Origin: Flavobacteriales bacterium
Lineage (GTDB): Bacteria; Bacteroidota; Bacteroidia; Flavobacteriales_G; Salibacteraceae
Assembly (NCBI GenBank): GCA_003499525.1
Contig: DNTB01000093.1
Span: 10,430-74,429, forward strand
Length of the DNA stretch: 64,000 nucleotides
Direction: 5' to 3'
In this document: piece after piece, positions 24,855 to 33,610 of the stretch
Layout: each line of letters starts with the position of its first letter
Position numbering within the stretch: the stretch's first letter is position 1
Program-made: the position numbers and the translations under genes
The notes under the pieces: generated by a model
The model's input: the letters and a program-made list of their open reading frames with translations, nothing else
Told to the model about the DNA's origin: nothing
The model's database searches: none

Positions 24855-26249
24855 ATGAAGAACCGAACGTTTTATTCACTTTTCGCACTGTGCCTATTAA
24901 TGATCTTGCCGTTTAGTGGTAGGGCAACAGATGGCTATTTCAGCAATGGTCAGGGAACCAGAGCTAAAGGATTTGCAGGTGGTGGTATTGCATTTTTAAG
25001 AACTCCCTTTGCAGCTGCTAATAACCCCGCAGCCCTATCTTTTATCGACTCGAAATGGAGTTTTGAAGTTGCAGTAGGGCTTTTTAATCCCAATCGCAAA
25101 TACACCGTTAATGGACTTCCGACTTCATCAATGCAAACCTTTGGGTTAAACCCGGGAACATATGAAAGCGGATCTTCCTTTTTTGTTATTCCTTCATTGG
25201 CCATTGCTTATCAGCTTGGTGAAAAGAACTCATTAGGGTTTAATTTCTATGGAAATGGCGGAATGAATACCGATTATGACACCAAAACATATTACAATGA
25301 TGTCCAGTATCAGCTTTTTGGTGGCGATGCTAACCCACAAAATCCTTTTGCCGGCATATCGCAACCAACTGGAGTCAACATTCAACAATTGTTCCTCTCA
25401 TTGACGTATGCCCGACAGCTGGGTGAAAAGCATAGTATTGGTATATCTCCAATATTCGTCTATCAAACCTTTGAGGCAGGTGGTTTAGAAGCGTTCCGCA
25501 ATTTTGGAATGGCAGGAGGGCCACCGAGACTTGATGTGCCAGATAGAAGTGCTTTTGTAACCGGTAATGGACAATCCACGTCTACGGGTTTCGGGGTTCG
25601 AATAGGATATCAGGGAGAAATAATAGAAGGATTAAGATTAGGAGCGTCTTTCCAGCCTAGAATAGATATGACTCCTTTTGATGAGTACAAAGGGCTGTTT
25701 GCCGAAGAAGGTGATTTTGACATTCCAATGAATTGGACAGCAGGGGTTTCCTACGATATAAATGAAGATGTTACCATCCTCTTTGATGTAAAACAGATTT
25801 ACTATAGTGATGTAAATTCTGTTGGAAACCCTATGATTCCCGCGAATATGCTTCCAGGAATGTTCGATGCTGAGGGGAATTTTGCGCCAAACCCCAACTT
25901 TATACCACTTGGAGATGAGAATGCTGCTGGCTTTGGCTGGAAAGATATGACCATGTTCAAAGTAGGAGCAGAGTTTCGTCAGGTTGAAGACTGGGAATTC
26001 CGATTTGGCTATTCGTATGGAGAACAGCCCATTCCGGAAACTGAGGTGCTGTTTAATATTTTGGCTCCTGCGGTTAATTCTCATCACCTATCATTAGGTT
26101 TTACCAGAATGATAGGAGATAAGGCACTAAATTTTGCCGTTACCCATGCACTAGCAAATACGGTAAGTGGACCAAACCCGTTTGATCCGGCTCAAACGGT
26201 AGATCTCGAAATGAACCAGTGGGAATTTGAGCTTGGATTTAATTTCTAA
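24855..26249 (+). CDS. OmpP1/FadL family outer-membrane transport protein
   Basis: 464 residues. Signal peptide (1-24, ending SGRA), then TDGYFSNGQGTRAKGFAGGG, the N-terminal hatch/plug signature of FadL-type channels, and NNPAALSFID. The rest alternates as a beta-barrel, closing with WEFELGFNF, a C-terminal aromatic strand. FadL proteins bring long-chain fatty acids or other hydrophobic compounds across the outer membrane; the substrate here is open. Preceded by a 136-base gap with a CRP-like palindrome. Convergent with the TonB-dependent receptor, 4-base overlap of the two ends. Confidence 0.88.
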   Translation: MKNRTFYSLFALCLLMILPFSGRATDGYFSNGQGTRAKGFAGGGIAFLRTPFAAANNPAALSFIDSKWSFEVAVGLFNPNRKYTVNGLPTSSMQTFGLNPGTYESGSSFFVIPSLAIAYQLGEKNSLGFNFYGNGGMNTDYDTKTYYNDVQYQLFGGDANPQNPFAGISQPTGVNIQQLFLSLTYARQLGEKHSIGISPIFVYQTFEAGGLEAFRNFGMAGGPPRLDVPDRSAFVTGNGQSTSTGFGVRIGYQGEIIEGLRLGASFQPRIDMTPFDEYKGLFAEEGDFDIPMNWTAGVSYDINEDVTILFDVKQIYYSDVNSVGNPMIPANMLPGMFDAEGNFAPNPNFIPLGDENAAGFGWKDMTMFKVGAEFRQVEDWEFRFGYSYGEQPIPETEVLFNILAPAVNSHHLSLGFTRMIGDKALNFAVTHALANTVSGPNPFDPAQTVDLEMNQWEFELGFNF

Positions 26250-28741
26250 AACGCCAGCGTAATTCCTGCCAGAACATTGATTCCGGCTTGCGGAAACAAT
26301 GCTTTGCTCTGATATCGCCCATTTCCAAGATCATTTACATAAACTGATGTTATGGTGGGATCAAAATCATCGGCTGGGTATTCAAAATTGTATACCCAGC
26401 CGTTGCTTACGTACAGGGTATTAAAAACATTTCTGACCATAACGTTGATGGAAATATTGGACAAGCCCCAATCTTCAATCATGTACATAAATTGAACGTC
26501 TTGAGTCAGATAAGCATCTAGTGCCGATCTTTCGTTCTGACTGTTATCCAAATATTGTTTGCCCACGTATTTCGTAATTAGGTTTATGGACATTTCGTCC
26601 GATTTGTTCCTGACTACATTCCAGGAGTATTTTAATTGGCTGATAGCAATGAAACCGGGTGAAAAGGCAATGTTGGTATTGTCCAATTCATACACCGACT
26701 GTTCTCCGGTCAACCAATTGTCCACATACCAATCCATCCTTTCGATTTTGTTTTCGCTTAAGGTTGCTGAACCTACCCAGTCGAGTCCTTTGAGGGGGTT
26801 CCATCCCCATTCCAATTCAATTCCCAATCGATATGATGAAGCTGCATTTTGGCGAATGGGAGCCCCTACATCGTTCACAGCTCCGGTAAGAACAAGTTGG
26901 TCGGTATAATCCATATAGTAACCATTTATTCCAAAGCGATATTTCTTTGATAAACGCTTATAGCCAACTTCATAATCGATCATTTTCTCGGCTGCCGGTA
27001 ATTGGTTATTGGGAGCATTGATGTAATCGTTACGATTGGGTTCATGCTGTCCAATCGCCACTGAACCATAGACCCTGTCCGACGATGTGAGATTGAAATT
27101 GATTCCTCCTTTAGGGTTAAAGAAAGTCAAATTGTCGCGAATGCCTATGGGGTTACCATTATCATCAACACCACCAAGCAGTCTCCCGTCATCATTTATA
27201 CCGTCAATGGTGTAGTCAATATGTCTTAACTGGAGATCACCGAAAACACTCAATGCATCCGTGGCCATGTATTCCAGTTTGAAATAGCTATTGTAATCGT
27301 ATTTTTCTCCGGTTCCACGGTAGTATTCATGGGGTAGCTTGGAATCACCGGCAAATTCCGCCCATATAACCTGCCCAAAATGATCTCCGAAATAGTATCC
27401 ATAGCTTCCTCCAAGTATGGCGTTGATCCTGTTTTTGTTGTATTGCACAGAAAAAGTTCCGCCATAGTAATCATTATCCAGCCATCTGCGGCGAACGAGA
27501 TTAGAGAATTCAACGGTCGAATCTCCAATATTGGGCGGAATGATGCCGTAGTCAGGTAAAAATGCTTTGGTTCCCAATTCAGTGTTCTGGTTGTATTCTG
27601 TACCCACATATTCTTCAAAAAAGCCTTTGCCCCGGACGTAAAAACCAGATAAATTCAGGGTCAACACATCCGAAAATCGATGGAATAGATGAAGTTGATA
27701 ATGAGTTTGTTGGTAGTCATCCACTTGGTCAGGATAATCATACGGGTTGAAAGTTCTATTGGAATCAAGGAACTTTTCAGGAACGCCATACCAGGCCTGA
27801 TAAGTTCGTTCAGCTCCGCTAAATGTTACAAAATTCAGACGGGTTTTTTCCCCTATATAATTGGCACTCAGATAATAAGATTGTAAAGCGGAAGACGCAC
27901 GGTCAATATATCCATTTGAATTAATTACCGAAGCACGCCCTTCCAATACAAATTTCTCTTTTAAAAGGCCTGTACCCAATTGTAAGCTATGCCGCACTGT
28001 TCCAAAGGAACCAAATGTCCCCTCATATCTTCCAAATGCTTCCCGACTCACATCCAGAGTATTGAGGTTAACGGATCCACCGAAAGCCGATGAACCATTG
28101 GACGATGTTCCTACCCCTCTTTGAATTTGAATACTATTAGTCGATCCGGCAATATCGGGCAGATTCACCCAAAAAGTACCGTGAGATTCCGGGTCGTTAT
28201 AGGGAATGCCGTTCAGTGTGACATTTACTCTGGTAGCATCGCTCCCCCTTATTCTCATGGCCGTATATCCCACACCGTTTCCGGCATCAGAGGTCGAAAC
28301 AACAGAGGTGGCCAGGTCGAGCACATACGGCAAATCAACACTCAGATTTCGGGTTTTAATCTCCATTTTACTGATGTTCTGATGAGCAATAGGATCTTCT
28401 TGTTTAACCCTTGTGGCGCTTACCACAAACTCGCCTGTTTCAAAATAGGATGGCTTTAGTGAGAAATTTACACCTGATTTGGATTCATTTACGGTAAGGC
28501 CGTACTCCAGCGTTTCGTAACCCAGATAGGAAACTTCGAATACCACACTTCCTTCGGGAACATTGTCTAATTCAAACCTACCCTCGGCATTTGTGGTAGT
28601 TCCGAGATAGGTGTCCTTTATTCTAATTGTGGCTCCAGCAAGAGGTACTTCCTTTTCATTTCCTATAAAACCGCTAATGCTGAATTGAGCAGAGGAAAGA
28701 ATGGATAAGAATAAACCCGGTACAAGCAGTAAATACTTCAT
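26246..28741 (-). CDS. TonB-dependent outer-membrane receptor, predicted thiamine/TPP transporter
   Basis: 831 residues from the ATG at 28741. Signal peptide ending SSAQ, a carboxypeptidase-regulatory domain (about 20-110), plug domain (about 115-230, with TAMRIRGSDATRVNVTLNGIPYND) and a 22-strand-type barrel to the C-terminus. The gene is preceded by a clear TPP riboswitch, so thiamine or a derivative is the expected substrate (as for the riboswitch-controlled Bacteroidota thiamine receptors); the protein sequence itself does not prove this. Powered by ExbBD-TonB such as that at 10.3-12.2 kb. No obvious thiamine synthesis gene is in the window. Confidence 0.88.
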   Translation of the reverse strand: MKYLLLVPGLFLSILSSAQFSISGFIGNEKEVPLAGATIRIKDTYLGTTTNAEGRFELDNVPEGSVVFEVSYLGYETLEYGLTVNESKSGVNFSLKPSYFETGEFVVSATRVKQEDPIAHQNISKMEIKTRNLSVDLPYVLDLATSVVSTSDAGNGVGYTAMRIRGSDATRVNVTLNGIPYNDPESHGTFWVNLPDIAGSTNSIQIQRGVGTSSNGSSAFGGSVNLNTLDVSREAFGRYEGTFGSFGTVRHSLQLGTGLLKEKFVLEGRASVINSNGYIDRASSALQSYYLSANYIGEKTRLNFVTFSGAERTYQAWYGVPEKFLDSNRTFNPYDYPDQVDDYQQTHYQLHLFHRFSDVLTLNLSGFYVRGKGFFEEYVGTEYNQNTELGTKAFLPDYGIIPPNIGDSTVEFSNLVRRRWLDNDYYGGTFSVQYNKNRINAILGGSYGYYFGDHFGQVIWAEFAGDSKLPHEYYRGTGEKYDYNSYFKLEYMATDALSVFGDLQLRHIDYTIDGINDDGRLLGGVDDNGNPIGIRDNLTFFNPKGGINFNLTSSDRVYGSVAIGQHEPNRNDYINAPNNQLPAAEKMIDYEVGYKRLSKKYRFGINGYYMDYTDQLVLTGAVNDVGAPIRQNAASSYRLGIELEWGWNPLKGLDWVGSATLSENKIERMDWYVDNWLTGEQSVYELDNTNIAFSPGFIAISQLKYSWNVVRNKSDEMSINLITKYVGKQYLDNSQNERSALDAYLTQDVQFMYMIEDWGLSNISINVMVRNVFNTLYVSNGWVYNFEYPADDFDPTITSVYVNDLGNGRYQSKALFPQAGINVLAGITLAF

Positions 28742-28776
28742 AATCAATAATGTACTGGGATGAACGAAACTAGAGA

Positions 28777-28866
28777 ATCTTTGTCCCTACGCCGGCATTA
28801 CCCGGATCAGGTGTTTCCGCAGATGCGGAATGGGTATGTTCTCAGCCCTTTTCGAGCACCCCTTGT
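28777..28866 (-). promoter_or_regulatory. TPP (thiamine pyrophosphate) riboswitch
   Basis: On the minus strand the aptamer reads GGGGTGC, then GGCTGAGA-ACATACCC, a variable hairpin (TTCCGCA-TC-TGCGGAA), then CACCTGATCCGGGTAATGCCGGCGTAGGGA. These are the CUGAGA, ACCUGAUC and AAUGCC-CGUAGGGA cores of the thi-box, in the right order and spacing. An outer P1 stem is not obvious. Only about 35 bases separate it from the receptor ATG and no terminator is visible, so control is probably translational. It begins 13 bases after the stop of the NadR-like gene. Confidence 0.92.
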
Positions 28867-28878
28867 TTGACTGCGAAA

Positions 28879-29412
28879 TTATATATTCCTTGAGAATAAA
28901 AGTTCCACTTGTGAGATAGCCAATTTTAAACGGCCTTCACCAATTCCTCCTATTTCAATGTAGTTGTGATTGCCCCAACACAGAGTTTCCTTGAGCATTT
29001 CGTGCAGTTCGTCACGGTTTTCAGGGTTTTCTCGAAGAACATCGTATTCCCATTTGAGGTCGGGTTTTAGTAACAAGATGAGGTCGTATCTCATGTTGAG
29101 TACCGATTCATCAATCTCATGCCGGGATTTACCGAATTTATATTGACTCCAGACTCTGATAACCTCAGGACCGGTATCGCAGAAGCAGGTTCTGTGAGCA
29201 TTCGAAAATATTTCCTCCTCCAACTCAAGCTGACTTTTTAGGATTTTGATGAGATCCTTCTCCTCATATGCCGGTTTTTCTGCCACGTACTGGCGAGCAT
29301 ATTCTGGTACATGAGACCCTGAGTAATGATTGGCCAGTTGCCCGGCTAAAGTCGTTTTTCCAGAGGATTCAGTTCCCGTTATGAGAATTTTATATCGCTT
29401 TGTCTCGTCCAT
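28879..29412 (-). CDS. NadR-like P-loop kinase (ribosylnicotinamide-kinase fold)
   Basis: 177 residues. P-loop GTESSGKTTLAGQLA (13-27), PEYARQYV (36-43), and CDTGPEVIRVWSQYKFG are the hallmarks of the C-terminal kinase domain of NadR; the N-terminal nucleotidyltransferase domain of NadR is absent. NadR-type kinases phosphorylate nicotinamide riboside; in Bacteroidota stand-alone copies are often next to PnuC/PnuT-type transporters and thiamine receptors. Here it lies just upstream of the TPP riboswitch and receptor on the same strand, so a thiamine kinase role is possible but unproven; no PnuT gene is in view. Confidence 0.8.
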   Translation of the reverse strand: MDETKRYKILITGTESSGKTTLAGQLANHYSGSHVPEYARQYVAEKPAYEEKDLIKILKSQLELEEEIFSNAHRTCFCDTGPEVIRVWSQYKFGKSRHEIDESVLNMRYDLILLLKPDLKWEYDVLRENPENRDELHEMLKETLCWGNHNYIEIGGIGEGRLKLAISQVELLFSRNI

Positions 29413-29491
29413 TTTGGCTGCACAAAGAAAGTTAGCTTGAACGAGCTGAATAACTTATACCCAAAATTACTGTTCGTTTTAAGACCTCAGC

Positions 29492-29499
29492 TAAATTTG
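29492..29499 (+). promoter_or_regulatory. Bacteroidota -7 promoter element before the envelope-protein block
   Basis: TAAATTTG (TAnnTTTG match) ending 11 bases before the ATG at 29510, so the transcript would have almost no leader. Confidence 0.45.
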
Positions 29500-29509
29500 G
29501 CAATTCATT

Positions 29510-32209
29510 ATGGTTCGATTCATTTGGTTATTTCTCTTATTCGTATTTCTGATTGCCGCACTTTATTTTGGCTACCAAAATCTTATTCCTCAAGGCGAGA
29601 GAACAACGTCCGTCTACCAGAAGATTCCCGGAGATGCCTTTTTAATCGCTGACTTGGAGCGACCCTATGAGCAATGGGAGGACATGTCAAATAACAGTAT
29701 TGTTTGGGAAGAATTCAAGATTTTCCCTTTTCTGAACCAACTTGACGAGCTAGGAGCTGCTATTCAGGCAGGAAATCTTTTTGCGAAAAATGGTGTGCTT
29801 CCATTCCATCGGATTGTTTTGGCAGCTACTGAAAAGGAAGGGGGCAATGTAGTACTCCATTATATTCTGGAAATAGATCAGGAGGTTGAAAGTCAGTTCA
29901 TTGCAAATAACCTCAGTACCGTTTTATCGGCGACACCGAAATTTGATGAGAAGACCCAAATATGGAAGTTCAAGACCGATTCAACTCATTGGTATTCTTC
30001 GAGAAGTGATAGATGGATCATCGTTTCTCCGGAAATGCAACGTGCCGAGCATTTTGTTTCTGAAGAACTTGATTTGGAAATATCTTCCGTACAGTTTTTG
30101 GAGGTAAAGGAGACGGTGGCTGAGGATGCAGAGGTCAAACTCTTTATAAAATCAGGCAAGTGGTTCGCACTTTTTCAATCTGTGCTCAATGAGCGTTCTG
30201 AAAAGGCCCTAATTCAGAACGGAAAATGGTTCGGGTGGTTTGAGTGTGATGTAGATCAGGAACCTGACAATATCAGCCTTCGTGGTTTTGCTAGTGCAGT
30301 GGATTCATTAGATCAGAAGCTGTCTATGTTCAAAGGACATAACCCAGTACAACCACGTGTTCTGGAGTGGTTACCCAATCGATTTTCGCTGATAACACAT
30401 ATCGGATCTGATCGGATTGGAGACCTTATAGCTCAGAACAGGAAGAATGCACCAGCCAGATACGATGGATTGGTCGAAGAATGGGATAGCTTATATGATA
30501 TCCGCCTCGACCATGATTTTACGAGATGGATCGAAAGAGAGGTGGCCCTTGTGATGCATGAGCCGGATCGTTACACCTCTGATTTGGAGTACAGTTTATG
30601 GATCAACTTTAGCGATTCAAGAACTGTTTTTAAGAAGCTGGGCAATATTTCAGTTTTGATCAGTAACGAATACGGGAAGGAATTGCAAGTTTTGCCCTAT
30701 CGGGGATATGAAATACGAAAAATTGATGAACCGGATTTCATACCGGCAATCTTCGGTGGATGGTATAGCGACATTCGGAATAACTACTACCTCCAGCTTA
30801 AGGATTACCTGGTCTTCTCTAATTCGCCTGCTACGTTACAATGGATTGTGGACCGATACGAAAGAGGAGAAATGCTGGGAAGAGACGCTGATTTTGAGCA
30901 GTATGAACGTGATTTAACAAACGAATCTAATTTATTGATAATCAATAGTATAGCATCATCTGTTGAATGGTATAAGAACCTCGGAAGCACGGAAACTTCG
31001 ACCTGGATTGATGAGCATACATCCTGGATAAGAAACTTTCAGGCAGCTGCGCTTCAAGTGAGTTATGAACGTGGAAACCTATACTATGTAAACCTTCATC
31101 TTAAGTACAATCCAGTATATAAAGAACAATTCAATTCTCTTTGGGAGCTAGCCCTTGATACAACAACAGACATGAAGCCGGTATTGGTTCGAAATCATTA
31201 CACAGGCGCTCCAGAAATTGTAGTTCAGGACAAGAATCATAATCTTTACCTCATTAGTAATAAGGGGCGTGTATTGTGGAAAAGAAAGTTGGACAGCCCT
31301 ATTCAAGGTGATGTCCTCCAGATTGATAGTTATCAAAACGGTAAGTTACAGTTGGCTTTCAATACGAAAAAGAGAGTTTACATCATTGACCGAAACGGGA
31401 TTGATCTTCCAAATTTCCCCATCGAATTACCCTCTAACGCTGCCACATCAATGACCATTTTGGATTATGAAAGTAATGGGGAATATCGATTTTTAGTCCC
31501 TTGTTCGGGAGGGCAGATTTTTAATTACAACCTGGAGGGCAAAAGAGTTAGAGGTTGGTCCTATACCAGCACTGGTGAGGAAGTGGCTTACCCCATAACG
31601 TGGAACCCTATTAAAAACCGCGATCATTTGATCGTGATTTTTGAGAACGGCGAGGTGAAAACCCTTAATCGAAGAGGAAATATAAGGTTGAATCTCACCA
31701 GTCGGTTTTCGGAATCGATTGAAAACTATTCAATTAAGACCGGAAGAAATTTGGAAAGCACACATATCTATGGAATCGATACTGTTGGCAGTATTATGCG
31801 CGTCAACCTGTCGGATAAGTATGAAAATCTATTCAGGGTTAGTGACACTATATCGAACAGTTCATTTCTTGACTTTAACCGGGATGGGACTATGGAATTG
31901 ATGTTAGTTCTCGACGACAAGATTCAGATTTATCATTTAGATGGGAAGGTTCTAACCAGTGTTGACTACGATGGTGAATTAGCTTCCGTACCCAGTGTTT
32001 ATTCGTTCTCGGGAAAGCATTGGCTGGGGTTCACAAACCAAACCTCACAAAGAGTTTATCTGGTCGATGAAGAAGGTCAGGTTCATCCCGATTTTCCTTT
32101 AATTGGATCTGGTCTGTTTACAATATCCGATATTAATAATGACCAGAAATTGAATGTAATCTCTACAGATCAAAGTGGTGTAATGATGGTCTTTACATTA
32201 AATCAATAA
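29510..32209 (+). CDS. Large membrane-anchored envelope protein of unknown function
   Basis: 899 residues, no family recognised with confidence. One N-terminal membrane helix (about 3-22, FIWLFLLFVFLIAALYFGY) with no cleavage site suggests a periplasm-facing protein anchored in the inner membrane. Residues about 30-530 resemble DUF3352-type proteins (a GDAFLIADLE start, then repeated W-rich segments). Residues about 560-899 contain repeating motifs such as HNLYLISNKGRVLWKRKL, RVYIIDRNGIDLPNFP and YLVDEEGQVHPDFPL, the pattern of a beta-propeller of PQQ/WD type. It leads a probable operon with the DUF5723 and TPR-CHAT genes. Confidence 0.72.
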   Translation: MVRFIWLFLLFVFLIAALYFGYQNLIPQGERTTSVYQKIPGDAFLIADLERPYEQWEDMSNNSIVWEEFKIFPFLNQLDELGAAIQAGNLFAKNGVLPFHRIVLAATEKEGGNVVLHYILEIDQEVESQFIANNLSTVLSATPKFDEKTQIWKFKTDSTHWYSSRSDRWIIVSPEMQRAEHFVSEELDLEISSVQFLEVKETVAEDAEVKLFIKSGKWFALFQSVLNERSEKALIQNGKWFGWFECDVDQEPDNISLRGFASAVDSLDQKLSMFKGHNPVQPRVLEWLPNRFSLITHIGSDRIGDLIAQNRKNAPARYDGLVEEWDSLYDIRLDHDFTRWIEREVALVMHEPDRYTSDLEYSLWINFSDSRTVFKKLGNISVLISNEYGKELQVLPYRGYEIRKIDEPDFIPAIFGGWYSDIRNNYYLQLKDYLVFSNSPATLQWIVDRYERGEMLGRDADFEQYERDLTNESNLLIINSIASSVEWYKNLGSTETSTWIDEHTSWIRNFQAAALQVSYERGNLYYVNLHLKYNPVYKEQFNSLWELALDTTTDMKPVLVRNHYTGAPEIVVQDKNHNLYLISNKGRVLWKRKLDSPIQGDVLQIDSYQNGKLQLAFNTKKRVYIIDRNGIDLPNFPIELPSNAATSMTILDYESNGEYRFLVPCSGGQIFNYNLEGKRVRGWSYTSTGEEVAYPITWNPIKNRDHLIVIFENGEVKTLNRRGNIRLNLTSRFSESIENYSIKTGRNLESTHIYGIDTVGSIMRVNLSDKYENLFRVSDTISNSSFLDFNRDGTMELMLVLDDKIQIYHLDGKVLTSVDYDGELASVPSVYSFSGKHWLGFTNQTSQRVYLVDEEGQVHPDFPLIGSGLFTISDINNDQKLNVISTDQSGVMMVFTLNQ

Positions 32210-32263
32210 AGATCGAGATACTACTTTCTCAGTGTTCCGTAGATTAGTAGAAAATAATTGTGT

Positions 32264-33610
32264 ATGAGGAGAGCTTTACCTTTAATTCTTATCGCACTAT
32301 CCTCTTTTCATGTTTGGGCTCAGGAAATGGCCAACATATACAACATGAAAACTCTGCCCCAATCTTTTTATGCAAATCCTTCATTTATTCCGTTGGGTAG
32401 AATTAATATCGCCATTCCCGCTCTAGGATCACAATATATAAGCCCCGGAAAGAGTGATTTTGTCCTTTCTAAAGTTTTCATTAGAGATAACAATGGAAAC
32501 TATACCATGGATACAGACCGATTTCTGAATGGACTGAACGATCGCAACCTCACCACTGTGTATTATGTCAACGATCTACTTCATTTCGGAATCGCAATTG
32601 AGAAGAATTATTTCATGTTCAACATTACCGACCGCATACGTCTTCTGAATGACTTTCCGCGGAATTTTGCCTTCCTTATTGGAGATGTACTAGAGAGCCA
32701 GATACCAAGATTTCCTATTGAAATTGATGAATTAAAGGTGGACTATCGGCATTTTAGAGAATATGGCTTGGGTTACGCACGAAGGGTTGATGAGAAACTT
32801 ACTGTTGGGGGCCGATTGAAACTGTATTCGGGATTGGTAGATATTCAGACCATCAACGACATCTCTATTGAGAACATTGTGCTGACTGACTTAGGAAACC
32901 CAAAGCTTACCGGGCCTGCCATTTTTAATGTGACTTCTTCCGGTTTGAGCGAATATGAAAACAACCCTTCGGGGTTGATCACCGGTTATAACAATTATGG
33001 ATTTGCAATGGACATTGGCGGAAGATATGTTATAAACCGCAAGTATGAATTTGCCGCGAGTATTTTGGACATGTTTGGAACCATTAACTGGCAAAGCAAT
33101 GTCAGGAATTATAACACAGATACGGTGGAAGTGGAAATATCTCCGGTAACAGCTGATGAGTTGAGATCCTTTGGAGATATTGGATATCTAACCGACTATC
33201 AGCAATTTCTTGACAGTCTGTCCAGAGAAGCAGGGGTGGAGGTTGATAACAACTCATATCAGACCAAGACACCGACACGGTTGTTTGTTTCGGGTGGAAT
33301 GTATGTGCTTCCTCGCTTACAGGCTATGATTTTAACAGAAACGGTATTTCGAGAAGATCAAACTGATTTTTTTCTCAGGGTTTCAGCAAATGGACGAGTT
33401 AAGCGGTTCCTTGGATATACACTAAGCTATGCTGTTGTAGACCCTAATCAATCGAGTTTGAATCTTGGGGCAGGATTTACTGTAAGCACTGGCCCGGTTC
33501 AGTTCCATGCGATTGCAGATAATATTTTTGATCCATTTCAGCTCGATGAGCAAAACCAGTTTTCATTCCGGTTTGGATTTAACCTTGTAATTGGAAGAGA
33601 CTATGAATAG
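32264..33610 (+). CDS. DUF5723 family outer-membrane protein
   Basis: 448 residues from the ATG at 32264 (a TTG two codons upstream also possible). Signal peptide MRRALPLILIALSSFHVWAQ, then NIYNMKTLPQSFYANPSF as in DUF5723 proteins of Bacteroidota, followed by alternating short strands and the closing FSFRFGFNLVIGRDYE that indicate an outer-membrane barrel. Resembles the PorP-like protein at 2.6 kb in its N-P-S/A-F opening. Function unknown. Its TAG overlaps the next ATG by 8 bases, so it is coupled to the TPR-CHAT gene. Confidence 0.78.
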   Translation: MRRALPLILIALSSFHVWAQEMANIYNMKTLPQSFYANPSFIPLGRINIAIPALGSQYISPGKSDFVLSKVFIRDNNGNYTMDTDRFLNGLNDRNLTTVYYVNDLLHFGIAIEKNYFMFNITDRIRLLNDFPRNFAFLIGDVLESQIPRFPIEIDELKVDYRHFREYGLGYARRVDEKLTVGGRLKLYSGLVDIQTINDISIENIVLTDLGNPKLTGPAIFNVTSSGLSEYENNPSGLITGYNNYGFAMDIGGRYVINRKYEFAASILDMFGTINWQSNVRNYNTDTVEVEISPVTADELRSFGDIGYLTDYQQFLDSLSREAGVEVDNNSYQTKTPTRLFVSGGMYVLPRLQAMILTETVFREDQTDFFLRVSANGRVKRFLGYTLSYAVVDPNQSSLNLGAGFTVSTGPVQFHAIADNIFDPFQLDEQNQFSFRFGFNLVIGRDYE

